DNA of 64,000 bases from NCBI RefSeq assembly GCF_004571075.1, contig NZ_SPQP01000017.1, positions 1-64,000 on the forward strand, in the 5' to 3' direction. Origin of the DNA: Blastococcus sp. TF02A-35 (GTDB lineage: Bacteria; Actinomycetota; Actinomycetes; Mycobacteriales; Geodermatophilaceae). The notes beneath the pieces are model-generated. The model worked only from the letters and a program-made list of their open reading frames with translations, made no database searches and was not told where the DNA came from. Every line of letters begins with the position of its first letter. The first letter of the stretch is position 1. Below are positions 19,937 through 27,999 of the stretch, piece after piece. A program made the position numbers and the translations under genes.

Positions 19937-20980
19937 GTGACCTCGGTCGACACCGTCCCGGCCCCGGGCGCCGCCATCGAGCGGCGTCCGGGGTCGGTCC
20001 GGCTCCTGTGGCTGCTGGTGGTCCTCGCGCTGCTGGTGGCGCTGATGGCCGCCTCGGTGGCTATCGGCTCCCGAGGCGTGGGCTGGGCCGACATCGTCGC
20101 CGCGCTGGGCGGATCCTCGGACACCATCGCCGAGGCGGCGGTCACCAAGCGCGTGCCCCGCACCGTGCTCGCCGTCGTCGTCGGCGCGGCGCTCGGCCTA
20201 TCCGGCGCGGTCATGCAGGGCGTCACCCGGAACCCGCTGGCCGACCCCGGCGTCCTCGGCATCAACATGGGCGCGTCGCTGGCCGTGGTGACCGGGCTGG
20301 CCTGGTTCGGCCTGTTCTCGGCGACCAGCATCATCCTCACGGCGATCGCCGGGGCGGCCCTCGCCGCGGTGTTCGTCTACGTCGTCGGGTCGCTGGGACG
20401 CGGCGGCCCGACGCCGCTCAAGCTGGCGCTGGCCGGCGCCGCCACCTCCGCCGCGCTCACCTCCTTCATCACCGCGGTCGCGCTGCCCCGCGGTGACATC
20501 GCCGCCAACGTGCAGTCGTGGCAGGTCGGTGGCGTCGGCGGTGCCACCTTCGCCTCCTTCCTCCCCGTGCTGCCGTTCCTGGCGGCCGGCCTGCTCATCA
20601 GCCTGCTGTCGGCCCGCAGCCTCAACTCCCTCGCCCTGGGCGACGAGCTGGCCGCGGGGCTGGGCGAGCGCGTGGCCCTGGCCCGCGCCGTCGCCGCCGC
20701 CGGCTCCGTGGTGCTCTGCGGAGCCGCCACCGCGGTCGCCGGCCCGATCTGGTTCGTCGGGCTCGTCGTCCCGCACCTGTGCCGGCTGCTGGTCGGCGTG
20801 GACCACCGCTGGCTGCTGCCCTTCTCGGCGCTGACCGGGGCGTGCCTGCTGACCGCCTCCGACGTCGTCGGCCGCATCGTGGCCCGCCCCAGCGAGCTCG
20901 ACGTCGGCATCATCACCGCTCTGATCGGCGCCCCGCTGTTCATCGCCATCGTGCGCCGGCACAAGGTGCGCGAGCTGTGA
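19937..20980 (+). CDS. Iron-siderophore ABC transporter permease (FecCD family)
   Basis: 347 residues from GTG, 10 bp after the binding protein. Typical FecCD sequence: LPRTVLAVVVGAALGLSGAVMQGVTRNPLADPGVLGIN-type segments (here KRVPRT, LSGAVMQGVTRNPLADPGVL), GAATSAALTSFI, and GPIWFVGLVVPHLCRLLVGVDHRWLLP, the cytoplasmic loop that contacts the ATPase. About nine to ten membrane helices. It should form a heterodimer with the next permease. Confidence 0.93.
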   Translation: MTSVDTVPAPGAAIERRPGSVRLLWLLVVLALLVALMAASVAIGSRGVGWADIVAALGGSSDTIAEAAVTKRVPRTVLAVVVGAALGLSGAVMQGVTRNPLADPGVLGINMGASLAVVTGLAWFGLFSATSIILTAIAGAALAAVFVYVVGSLGRGGPTPLKLALAGAATSAALTSFITAVALPRGDIAANVQSWQVGGVGGATFASFLPVLPFLAAGLLISLLSARSLNSLALGDELAAGLGERVALARAVAAAGSVVLCGAATAVAGPIWFVGLVVPHLCRLLVGVDHRWLLPFSALTGACLLTASDVVGRIVARPSELDVGIITALIGAPLFIAIVRRHKVREL

Positions 20981-22029
20981 CCGCCGTCCTCGCGCCGTCG
21001 GCCGCCACCGTGGACGCCGTCGGCCGGGCGCGGGGCCGCCGCTCGTCGCGCCGGCGCCTGGTCATCACCGTGCTCTCGGTGCTGGTGGTCGGCGTCCTCG
21101 CCGCCACGCTGATGGTCGGGCGGACGTTCTACCCGCCCGGCGACGTGCTCCGGGTGGTGCTCGGCGAGCAGGTGCCCGGCGCGAGCTTCACCGTCGGCCG
21201 GCTGCGGCTGCCCCGCGGCGTCCTCGCCGTCGTGGCCGGGCTCAGCTTCGGCCTGGCCGGCGTCACCTTCCAGACGATGCTGCGCAACCCGCTGGCCAGC
21301 CCCGACGTCATCGGCATCTCCTCGGGCGCCAGCGCCGCCGCGGTCTTCGGCATCGTCGTGCTGTCGCTGAGCGGGACGGCGGTCTCGACCCTGGCCGTCG
21401 CCGCGGCGCTGGGCGTCGCGTTGCTGATCTACGGCCTGGCGTACCGGAACGGCGTCGCGGGGTCCCGGCTGGTCCTCATCGGGATCGGCATCGGGGCGAT
21501 GCTCACCAGCGTCGTCAACTACGTGCTCACGCGGGCGGGGCAGTGGGACTACCAGGAGGCGCTGCGCTGGCTGACCGGCAGCCTCAACGGGACCACCTGG
21601 GAGGCGGTGCTGCCGGCGCTGGTCGCCCTGGCGGTCCTGGCCCCGGTCCTGCTGGGCCAGACGCGGAACCTCGGTGCACTGCAGCTCGGCGACGACACCG
21701 CCTCCGCGCTCGGGGTGCGGGTCGAGCGCACCCGCCTCGTCGCGATCGTCACCGCCGTCGGGCTGGTCGCCTTCGCCACGGCCGCGTGCGGGCCGATCGC
21801 CTTTGTGTCGTTCCTCGCCGGGCCCATCGCGGCCCGCGTCGTCGGGCCGAACGGCTCCCTGCTCGTCCCGGCCGCCCTGGTGGGGGCGCTGCTGGTCCTC
21901 GTCGCCGACCTCGTCGGGCAGTTCGGCCTGGGGACCCGCTTCCCCGTGGGCGTCGTCACCGGGGTGCTCGGCGCCCCGTACCTGATCTACCTGATCATCC
22001 GCACCAACCGCGCCGGAGGCTCGCTGTGA
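20977..22029 (+). CDS. Iron-siderophore ABC transporter permease (FecCD family), second subunit
   Basis: 350 residues from GTG at 20977, overlapping the previous stop by four bases (GTGA), which implies coupled translation. A basic N-terminus precedes the first helix. Family marks: RLPRGVLAVVAGLSFGLAG, FQTMLRNPLASPDVIGISSGAS, RLVLIGIGIGAMLTS, and GPIAFVSFLAGPIAARVVG in the ATPase-contact loop, where the usual VPH is replaced by LAGPI as in many FecD-type second subunits. Confidence 0.93.
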   Translation: MTAVLAPSAATVDAVGRARGRRSSRRRLVITVLSVLVVGVLAATLMVGRTFYPPGDVLRVVLGEQVPGASFTVGRLRLPRGVLAVVAGLSFGLAGVTFQTMLRNPLASPDVIGISSGASAAAVFGIVVLSLSGTAVSTLAVAAALGVALLIYGLAYRNGVAGSRLVLIGIGIGAMLTSVVNYVLTRAGQWDYQEALRWLTGSLNGTTWEAVLPALVALAVLAPVLLGQTRNLGALQLGDDTASALGVRVERTRLVAIVTAVGLVAFATAACGPIAFVSFLAGPIAARVVGPNGSLLVPAALVGALLVLVADLVGQFGLGTRFPVGVVTGVLGAPYLIYLIIRTNRAGGSL

Positions 22030-22844
22030 GCGGCACCCATTCCCTGGTCGTCGAGGGCCTGAGCCTCGGTTACGGCGAGCGCACGGTCATCGAGGGCCTG
22101 GACCTCCTCGTCCCGCCGGGGCGGATCACCGCGATCGTGGGTGCCAACGCCTGCGGCAAGTCCACGCTGCTGCGGTCGATGTCGCGGCTGCTCTCCCCGC
22201 GCGCGGGGCACGTGCTCCTCGACGGCCGGGAGGTGCACCGCACGCCGGCCAAGGAGCTCGCCCGCACCCTGGGCCTGCTGCCCCAGTCGCCGATCGCGCC
22301 CGAGGGCATCACCGTCGGCGACCTCGTCGGCCGGGGCCGCCACCCCCACCAGGGGGTCTTCTCCCGGTGGAGCCGGGAGGACGACGCCGCGGTGGCCGCC
22401 GCGCTCGAGGCGACGCAGACGACCGTGCTGGCCGACCGGGCGGTGGACGAGCTCTCCGGCGGCCAGCGTCAGCGGGTGTGGATCGCGATGGCCCTGGCCC
22501 AGCAGACCGACCTGCTCCTGCTCGACGAGCCGACCACGTTCCTCGACGTCGCCCACCAGGTGGAGGTCCTGGACCTGCTGACCGACCTCAACCGGGCGCG
22601 GGGCACGACGATCGTGATGGTGCTGCACGACCTCAACCTCGCCGCGCGCTATGCCGACCACCTGGTCGCCGTCGCGGGGGGCCGCGTGCACGCGTCGGGG
22701 GAGCCGGGCCAGGTGCTCACCGAGGACTGCGTCCGCGCCGTCTTCGGGCTGGAGAGCCGGGTCATCGCCGACCCGACGTCGGGCCGGCCGCTCATGCTGC
22801 CGCTGGGCCGGCACCACACCCAGGCGCCGGCCGGTACCGCCTGA
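22026..22844 (+). CDS. Iron-siderophore ABC transporter ATP-binding protein
   Basis: 272 residues from GTG at 22026, overlapping the permease stop by four bases. Walker A GANACGKST, signature LSGGQRQR, Walker B LLLLDEPTTFLD and the switch His in MVLHDLNLAARYAD are intact. The Y-loop region GYGERTVIEGLDL and the Q-loop LLPQSPIAPEG are also present. It powers the two FecCD permeases and is the last gene of the iron-regulated operon. Confidence 0.95.
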   Translation: MSGTHSLVVEGLSLGYGERTVIEGLDLLVPPGRITAIVGANACGKSTLLRSMSRLLSPRAGHVLLDGREVHRTPAKELARTLGLLPQSPIAPEGITVGDLVGRGRHPHQGVFSRWSREDDAAVAAALEATQTTVLADRAVDELSGGQRQRVWIAMALAQQTDLLLLDEPTTFLDVAHQVEVLDLLTDLNRARGTTIVMVLHDLNLAARYADHLVAVAGGRVHASGEPGQVLTEDCVRAVFGLESRVIADPTSGRPLMLPLGRHHTQAPAGTA

Positions 22845-22847
22845 GGG

Positions 22848-23444
22848 TCAGAGGTTCTGCACCAGGTCCGCGTGCAGGACGTCGTCCGCCGGCAGCGGCG
22901 CGGGCAGCCGGCAGTGGTCCCGGAAGACCTCGCCCATCGGTGCGAGGTCCCCGCGCCCGGGCCACCGCTCCGGGTCCCACAGGCCCGAGCGGAGCAGCGA
23001 CCGGGCGCACTGGAAGTAGGCCCTGCGCACCTGCACCACCAGCGCCGACCGCGGGGGGCGCCCGAACTCGGTGAGGTCCGGGCCCACCTCGTCCGGGGGG
23101 ACGACGGACGCCGCGCCGTAGACCCGCAGGGTCTCCTGGACGCCGGGCACCACGAACATCAGCGCGACGCGCGGGTTGGCCGTCACGTTGCGCAGGCTGT
23201 CGACGCGGTCGTTGCCCGGGCGGTCGGGGAGCACGAGGCGGTGCTCGTCCAGGACCTTGACGAAGCCCGGCTCGCCGCCCCGGGGCGAGACGTCGGGGAA
23301 CCCGCCGGCGTCGGAGGTGGCGAGCGTCAGCCAGGGGGACTGCCTGATGAAGGCCTGGCAGTGCCGGTCGAGCCGGTCGACCTCCTTGTCCAGCGCGGCC
23401 TGGTTCGGGGGCCGGTAACCGGGGAGGGGCTCGGGTGCGCTCAC
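22848..23444 (-). CDS. Pyridoxamine 5'-phosphate oxidase-like FMN-binding protein
   Basis: About 198 residues from GTG at 23444 (MSAPEPLPGYRPPNQAALDKE). The split-barrel flavin fold is recognisable from FIRQSPWLTLATSDAGGFPDVSPRGGEPGFVKVLDE, LVLPDRPGNDRVDSLRNV, and NPRVALMFVVPG. The ARSLLRSGLWDPERW motif at the C-terminus is seen in the MSMEG-type PPOX-like subfamily, which reduces small substrates. It is unlikely to be the vitamin B6 enzyme itself. It converges with the ABC operon, three bases from its stop. Confidence 0.85.
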   Translation of the reverse strand: MSAPEPLPGYRPPNQAALDKEVDRLDRHCQAFIRQSPWLTLATSDAGGFPDVSPRGGEPGFVKVLDEHRLVLPDRPGNDRVDSLRNVTANPRVALMFVVPGVQETLRVYGAASVVPPDEVGPDLTEFGRPPRSALVVQVRRAYFQCARSLLRSGLWDPERWPGRGDLAPMGEVFRDHCRLPAPLPADDVLHADLVQNL

Positions 23445-23515
23445 GCGGGAACGGTAGAGGCGCCCCCGCGGGGCCCGCCGACGAGGCCGCGTCGTGGCGG
23501 CACGCCGTGTGACCC

Positions 23516-23555
23516 TTGACACATCGGCACCGGCGGTAGTCAATCACTCAACTAC
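23516..23555 (+). promoter_or_regulatory. Putative promoter with overlapping dyad upstream of the flavoprotein hydroxylase
   Basis: A consensus -35 TTGACA sits at 23516-23521. About 15-17 bases downstream a weak -10 (TAGTCA or GTCAAT) lies inside an interrupted dyad, GTAGT (23536-23540) and ACTAC (23551-23555), with internal TCAA repeats. A repressor of the TetR or MarR type bound there would block the polymerase. The start codon is 41 bp downstream. Confidence 0.4.
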
Positions 23556-23595
23556 CCGCGGGTGCGCGCCCGCGCCGGTCCCACGAGAGGACGTC

Positions 23596-25383
23596 ATGAC
23601 CGCTTCGCCCACGCCTCCGACCCCCGCCGTGACGACCGACGTGCTGGTGGTCGGCTCCGGGCCGGCGGGCGCGTCCGCCGTCCTCTTCCTGGCCACCTAC
23701 GGCACCTCGGCGCTCCTGGTCACCAAGTACTCCCGGCTCTCCGACACCCCCCGGGCGCACATCACCAACCAGCGCACGATGGAGGCGATGCGGGACATGG
23801 GGCTGGAGGACCGGCTCCTGCGCGAGGCCACGCCCTGGGAGTACATGGGCAACACGACCTTCTGCACCAGCCTCGCCGGCGAGGAGCTGGGCCGGATCCC
23901 GTCCTGGGGCACCGACACCGTCCGGCACGCCGACTACGAGCTGCAGAGCCCGTGCACGATGCTCGACGCGCCGCAGACGATCACCGAGCCCGTCCTGGTG
24001 CAGGCCGCGCAGGAGCGCGGTGCCCACGTGCGGTTCGACACCGAGTACCTCGGCCACGTGCAGGACGAGGAGGGGGTCACCACCACCGTCCGCGACCGGC
24101 TCACCGGGGCGCAGTACGCGATCCGGTCGAAGTACCTCGTCGGTTCCGACGGCGCCCGCAGCAAGGTCGCCGCCGACCTGGGCCTGCCCTTCGAGGGGCC
24201 CGGCGCCGTGGGCGGTGCGCTGAGCATCGTCTTCGAGGCCGACCTCTCCCGGTTCGTCGCCCACCGGCCCTCGGTCCTCTACTGGATGCTGCGGCCGGGC
24301 GCCGAGAAGGAGGGCGTCGGGCTGGGCGTGCTGCGCATGATCAAGCCCTGGACCGAGTGGATGCTCATGTGGGGCTACGAGGTCGCCGCCGGGCCGCCGG
24401 AGCTCACCGACGACGTCGTCCGGGAGCTGGCCGTGAAGCTCGTCGGCACCGACGACTTCCAGATGCGGGTGAAGTCCCGCTCGCCCTGGACGGTCAACCA
24501 CCACTTCGCCACGACGATCGCCCGGGGCCGCGTCTTCTGCGCCGGTGACGCGATCCACCGCCACCCGCCGACGAACGGCCTGGGGTCCAACACCTCCATC
24601 CAGGACTCATACAACCTGGCCTGGAAGCTCGCCCACGTGCTCTCCGGCGCCGCCTCCCCGGCCCTCCTGGAGACCTACGACGCCGAGCGGGCGCCGGTCG
24701 CCCGCCAGATCGTGGAGCGGGCCAACCAGAGCATCGCCGACACGGGGAAGATCATCACCGCGCTCGACCTGACCGACACCACGGACGTCGACAAGCTCGA
24801 CGCCCAGCTCGCGCTCCGCAAGGCGCCGGGGCCGGAGGGGGAGAAGGTGCGGGCGGCGCTGCGGGAGGCGATCGCCTACAAGGCCTACGAGTTCGACGCC
24901 CACGGCGTCGAGCACAACCACCGGTACGCGTCGTCCGCGGTCGTGCCCGACGGCACGCCGATGCCGGAGTTCCGCCGCGACCCGCAGCTGTACGCCCAGC
25001 CCACGACCTGGCCCGGCGCGAAGATCCCGCACACCTGGGTGACCCGCGAGGGCCACCGGGTCTCCACGCTCGACCTGGTCGGGCGCGGCCGGTTCAGCGT
25101 CGTCACCGGCATCGGGGGGGAGGCGTGGCTGGAGGCGGCCGAGGCCCTCGGTGCGGAGCTGGGGCTGCCGATCACGCCCGTGGCGATCGGGCCGGGGCGG
25201 GAGTTCGAGGACCCGTACGGCACCTGGGCGGAGCTCGGCGAGATCGACGACGGCGGCGTGCTGCTGGTGCGCCCGGACGGGGTGGTCGCCGCTCGCCACC
25301 GGTCGGCGCCGTCCTCGCCGCAGGCGGCCTCGGACTGGCTGCGGGACGCGCTGGTCACCGTTCTCCACCGCGCAGCCGGCTGA
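23596..25383 (+). CDS. FAD-dependent aromatic monooxygenase (phenol 2-monooxygenase / TfdB type)
   Basis: 595 residues from ATG, with GAGAGG seven bases upstream. Group A flavoprotein hydroxylase: GxGxxG motif VVGSGPAGASA at about 18-28, the DG motif YLVGSDGARSKVA at about 185, and the GD motif FCAGDAIHRHPPTNGLGSN at about 314, followed by a thioredoxin-like C-terminal domain. The length and the HRHPPTNGLGSNTSIQDS stretch fit the 2,4-dichlorophenol hydroxylase branch. It uses NAD(P)H and O2 to ortho-hydroxylate phenols. No ring-cleavage dioxygenase is adjacent, so the pathway context is missing. Confidence 0.9.
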   Translation: MTASPTPPTPAVTTDVLVVGSGPAGASAVLFLATYGTSALLVTKYSRLSDTPRAHITNQRTMEAMRDMGLEDRLLREATPWEYMGNTTFCTSLAGEELGRIPSWGTDTVRHADYELQSPCTMLDAPQTITEPVLVQAAQERGAHVRFDTEYLGHVQDEEGVTTTVRDRLTGAQYAIRSKYLVGSDGARSKVAADLGLPFEGPGAVGGALSIVFEADLSRFVAHRPSVLYWMLRPGAEKEGVGLGVLRMIKPWTEWMLMWGYEVAAGPPELTDDVVRELAVKLVGTDDFQMRVKSRSPWTVNHHFATTIARGRVFCAGDAIHRHPPTNGLGSNTSIQDSYNLAWKLAHVLSGAASPALLETYDAERAPVARQIVERANQSIADTGKIITALDLTDTTDVDKLDAQLALRKAPGPEGEKVRAALREAIAYKAYEFDAHGVEHNHRYASSAVVPDGTPMPEFRRDPQLYAQPTTWPGAKIPHTWVTREGHRVSTLDLVGRGRFSVVTGIGGEAWLEAAEALGAELGLPITPVAIGPGREFEDPYGTWAELGEIDDGGVLLVRPDGVVAARHRSAPSSPQAASDWLRDALVTVLHRAAG

Positions 25384-25384
25384 G

Positions 25385-25429
25385 CGTCGCCGGGTGGGCC
25401 CGCCGCTCCGGTGGGCCCACCCGGCGACG
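25385..25429. terminator. Strong hairpin terminator
   Basis: A perfect 17-bp stem (CGTCGCCGGGTGGGCCC and its complement at 25413-25429) encloses an 11-base loop. It starts one base after the hydroxylase stop and seven bases before the tRNA-Gly remnant, so it can end transcription from both sides. Confidence 0.9.
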
Positions 25430-25435
25430 GCAGCG

Positions 25436-25482
25436 TGGAGCGGGTGACCGGGATCGAACCGGCATGGCCAGCTTGGAAGGCT
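25436..25482 (-). tRNA. 3' half of a tRNA-Gly(UCC) gene (attachment-site remnant)
   Basis: Read on the minus strand, the bases from 25482 to 25436 give the anticodon loop CTTCCAA, the 3' anticodon stem GCTGG, a variable loop, a complete T arm with GGTTCGATCC, the acceptor strand CACCCGC, U73 and an encoded CCA. The 5' half is absent. From 25483 outward there is no D arm or 5' acceptor strand GCGGGTG. Tyrosine integrases commonly recombine within such anticodon-loop-to-3'-end segments. The intact copy should lie at the other end of the element, to the right, and was not found in the window. Confidence 0.85.
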
Positions 25483-25774
25483 TGAGCTCTTGGGTCGATC
25501 TCGGCTGGTCAGCACTGGCGCAGGTGGATCCCGTGCCTTTCGTGTGCCTTTAACCACGAGCGCACCAAGGGCACTCTCGGCTGCTCATCACCGTCCACCG
25601 TCCACCGACGCCGTCGGCGCGAGCACGGCCTCGTCACGAGAAGGCGGGGTCCGGCGAACACCTACCGGCGACGGCGCGCAGGGCCCGCTGGAGCATCAGG
25701 TCGCCTGGACCTGATGAGCGGTCGCCCGTCACTGCCCCTTGGAGACGATGTGGCCGGTGCTGGGGGGCGCGTTC
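25483..25774. other. Island-end intergenic region without a gene
   Basis: No convincing coding region is seen between the tRNA-Gly remnant and the stop of the Asp23-type anti-sigma gene. The left part holds the paired GGCAC repeats. The rest includes a short CAGGTCGCCTGGACCTGAT dyad near 25697-25715. No integrase gene or remnant could be recognised. Confidence 0.5.
25533..25551 (-). repeat. Paired 8-bp direct repeats, candidate integrase arm sites
   Basis: On the minus strand AAAGGCAC occurs twice, separated by ACG (25544-25551 and 25533-25540). Short GGCAC-type direct repeats beside the core site are typical arm-binding sites of actinobacterial tyrosine integrases. They lie about 50 bp from the tRNA-Gly remnant, on the island side. 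Confidence 0.45.
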
Positions 25775-26434
25775 TCAGGTCTCCGTAGGAGGCGATGCGA
25801 GGACGTCGACGACGATCACGTTCACCTCGCTGGTGATCAACCCGGTGTGCGCCACGAGGTGCTCGGTGATCCGGTTTCGAACCTCCTGCGCGACGCGAAT
25901 GATAGGAACGCCGTAGTCGACGGCGATCTGGACGTCGATGACGACGTGAGAGCCCGCGATCCCGACGTCGGTAGCAGGTTCTCCCGCAGCGCCGGCGATC
26001 TCGGTGGGGGAGGGCGACTGTCCGGCCCCGGTCTCGGGGCGACCGTTGCCGAGGGCGACCGAGACGTGCGGAACGGACTCGGCGGCCAGTCGTGCGACGG
26101 CGCCGACGACGCGTGCCGCGATGCGGGTCTGCCCGGTCGGGTCGGTCAGGACGGCGTGCCATGCGTTGCGGGACAGTTCGCGGATCTGTGTCATGACTTC
26201 CTGCAGCAGGCCGGCCGGTGCGCGGACGTCTTCCGCTGCCAGTTCGGTGACGGGGGCCCACAGGTCGGCCAGCTCCGCCAGGGCGGCCCGGCAGTGCGGA
26301 CAGCTGCGTTGGTGTGCCGGGTCACGGGGGGGAGCATGCTCGGCCACCTGGGTGAGCAGATCGTCGACGCCTGCGCCGCAGGGCAGGCGGTCGTCGTCCT
26401 CGCTGTTGCTCGGGAACACGGGAGTCACCTCCAT
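25775..26434 (-). CDS. ZAS-type zinc anti-sigma factor fused to an Asp23/Gls24 domain
   Basis: 219 residues from ATG. The N-terminus has a zinc anti-sigma signature: Cys19, then HQRSCPHC giving His41, Cys45 and Cys48 (C-x21-H-x3-C-x2-C). Residues about 95-215 form an Asp23/Gls24 domain: ARVVGAVARLAAESVPHVSVAL, then VVIDVQIAVDYGVPIIRVAQEV and GLITSEVNVIVVDV. There is no membrane helix. It overlaps the sigma gene's 3' end by 10 bp, so the two are co-translated and probably form a pair. By inference the Asp23 part would couple sigma release to the state of the Asp23 proteins made by the divergent operon. Confidence 0.85.
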   Translation of the reverse strand: MEVTPVFPSNSEDDDRLPCGAGVDDLLTQVAEHAPPRDPAHQRSCPHCRAALAELADLWAPVTELAAEDVRAPAGLLQEVMTQIRELSRNAWHAVLTDPTGQTRIAARVVGAVARLAAESVPHVSVALGNGRPETGAGQSPSPTEIAGAAGEPATDVGIAGSHVVIDVQIAVDYGVPIIRVAQEVRNRITEHLVAHTGLITSEVNVIVVDVLASPPTET

Positions 26435-27003
26435 TCCTGGAGCCGGGACAGCAGGGTCTTGCGCCCACGATGCGCCCTTACCTTGGCTGCTGTCTCGGAG
26501 ATGCCGAGAATGCGCCCCATTTCAGCGTGTGTGTAACCGCCGAAGACGGTCAGGACAAGTGGCGCGCGTTGGTCGAAAGGTAGCGACAGCACCGCGGTGC
26601 GGACGGCGTCCCTGCGCTGAGCACGCACGGCCAGGTCCTCTGCCGACGTCGCCTGGGGTAGTCCTTCGGCTGATCCGATGTCGTCGGGCAGGGGCACGGT
26701 GAGCTTGCGAGCCCGCAGCACGTTGTGGCAGCGGTTGATCAGGATGCGCGTAACCCACGTCGAGAACTGCGCCTCACCGCGGAAGCCGTCCAGGTGCTGC
26801 CAAGCCTGCAGGAGGCACTCCTGCACCGCGTCCTGGGCGTCCGCTGGATGCCCCACCAGGCGCAGCGCCACGTGGTAGAGCCGGTCCTGGTGCGCGCGGA
26901 CGAGCGATGCGAAGGCGTCCTCGTCGCCCTCCCTCGCCAGCGAGACCCAGCGCTCCTCCATCGGGTCGGTGCGGCCGGCGATGGGGTTTGCGTCCCGGGT
27001 CAC
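26425..27003 (-). CDS. ECF RNA polymerase sigma factor (RpoE-like)
   Basis: About 192 residues from GTG at 27003 (MTRDANPIAGRTDPMEERW); ATG at 26961 would give a shorter form starting just before the first helix. Region 2: EDAFASLVRAHQDRLYHVALRLVGHPADAQDAVQECLLQAW split over helices. Region 4: LSLPFDQRAPLVLTVFGGYTHAEMGRILGISETAAKVRAHRGRKTL. It is followed by, and overlaps, the zinc anti-sigma gene and is divergent from the Asp23 operon, its most likely target. Confidence 0.92.
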   Translation of the reverse strand: MTRDANPIAGRTDPMEERWVSLAREGDEDAFASLVRAHQDRLYHVALRLVGHPADAQDAVQECLLQAWQHLDGFRGEAQFSTWVTRILINRCHNVLRARKLTVPLPDDIGSAEGLPQATSAEDLAVRAQRRDAVRTAVLSLPFDQRAPLVLTVFGGYTHAEMGRILGISETAAKVRAHRGRKTLLSRLQEWR

Positions 27004-27024
27004 CGGTGAAGCCCACGCTTCCGC

Positions 27025-27052
27025 GGAACCTTTTTCGCCATGAGCTGTAACC
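27025..27052 (+). promoter_or_regulatory. Candidate ECF-type promoter for the Asp23 operon
   Basis: GGAACC at 27025-27030 has the form of an ECF -35 element (GGAAC). After the GGAAC core there are 17 bases to GTAACC at 27047, a possible -10 (ECF consensus GTT or CGTC). It reads toward the Asp23 operon, whose first start is at 27164, from within the upstream region of the divergent sigma gene. If correct, the operon is controlled by the adjacent sigma factor. Confidence 0.35.
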
Positions 27053-27163
27053 CTTCCACATCCAGTTGTGTCCAACTGGTGTAAGTCGGCGACCCGAGGG
27101 CACAGCCCCGGTCGCCCGTCGGTTTACGACGTTATCCCCCATCCCGGAAGAAGAGGTTCCCCA

Positions 27164-27625
27164 GTGACGCAGTCTCCGAGCTCTAGCACCTCCGCGTCGT
27201 CGAGCGCTGTCACCCAGGCGTCGCCGTCGGCTCTGCAGACCAGCCAGGGCACCACCACCGTCGCCGACAACGTCGTCCAGAAGATCGCCGGCCTGGCTGC
27301 GCGCGAGGTGTCCGGCGTCTACGCTCTCGGCGGCGGCGCGGCACGCACCCTCGGCGCGCTCCGCGAGCGCATCCCGGGCGCCACGCAGTCGGCCGGTCAG
27401 GGCGTTTCGGTCGAGGTCGGGGAGAAGCAGGCAGCGGTCGACCTGGACCTGGTCACCGAGTACGGCGCCCCCATCGCCGATGTCGCCCGGTCGGTCCGGC
27501 GAAACGTCATCGCGTCGGTCGAGGGGATGACCGGTCTGCAGGTCACCGAGGTCAACATCTCGGTCAACGACATCCACCTGCCGTCCGACGACGAGGGCTC
27601 CCAGGAGCCTCCGCGGGTCCAGTGA
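27164..27625 (+). CDS. Asp23/Gls24 family envelope stress protein (first copy)
   Basis: 153 residues from GTG. A Ser/Thr-rich N-terminal 30 residues leads into a full Asp23 domain: TTVADNVVQKIAGLAAREVSG, then VYALGG, GVSVEVGEKQAAVDLDLVTEYG, PIADVARSVRRNVIASVEGMTGLQVTEVNISVNDIHLP. In Staphylococcus Asp23 forms filaments under the membrane, held by AmaP, and affects envelope stress. Here it begins an operon with two more Asp23-type genes, DUF2273 and an AmaP-like anchor, and diverges from the sigma/anti-sigma pair. Confidence 0.92.
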   Translation: MTQSPSSSTSASSSAVTQASPSALQTSQGTTTVADNVVQKIAGLAAREVSGVYALGGGAARTLGALRERIPGATQSAGQGVSVEVGEKQAAVDLDLVTEYGAPIADVARSVRRNVIASVEGMTGLQVTEVNISVNDIHLPSDDEGSQEPPRVQ

Positions 27626-27999
27626 CCTCAGCGTCCAGTGCTTCGGCCGCGGTCGCGGCGATGTCGGAGGCCGAGCTTGCCGACGCCATCGCCGCTGCCG
27701 CGGTCGCCTGCCCCGCCGTCGCATCGCTGTCCCGCGGCAGCGGCCTGCGGAACGTCGCAACGTACCTACCGGGGCGTCGGGTCGACGGGGTGCGGATCGA
27801 ACCCAGCCGCGTGTTGGTGTCGGTCGTGGCCGTCCAGGGCGTTCCGATCATCGCGATCGCCGACCAGGTGCGTCGCGCGGTCGAGCCGCTCGTGGCCGGA
27901 CAGCCGGTGGACGTGCACATCGCGGACCTCCAGCTGCCCGAAGAACAGCCGCCGGCCCTGCCCCCCGGGCCGTCCGGTGTGGGGGTTGCGCAGGCCTGA
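27622..27999 (+). CDS. Asp23/Gls24-like protein (second copy, shortened)
   Basis: 125 residues from GTG, overlapping the preceding stop by four bases. It has a helical lead (MSEAELADAIAAAAVACPAV) and a condensed Asp23 pattern: RVDGVRIEPSRVLVSVVAVQGVPIIAIADQVRRAV and VAGQPVDVHIADLQLP. The glycine-rich repeat of the first copy is missing and the C-terminus is proline-rich. Probably a diverged paralogue that assembles with its neighbours. Confidence 0.75.
   Translation: MTSASSASAAVAAMSEAELADAIAAAAVACPAVASLSRGSGLRNVATYLPGRRVDGVRIEPSRVLVSVVAVQGVPIIAIADQVRRAVEPLVAGQPVDVHIADLQLPEEQPPALPPGPSGVGVAQA

Noticed and set aside
27133-27162. A GGAACC string on the minus strand before the sigma gene, considered as its own ECF promoter
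   Set aside because: The nearest CGTC -10 is about 23 bases away, too far for an ECF promoter.
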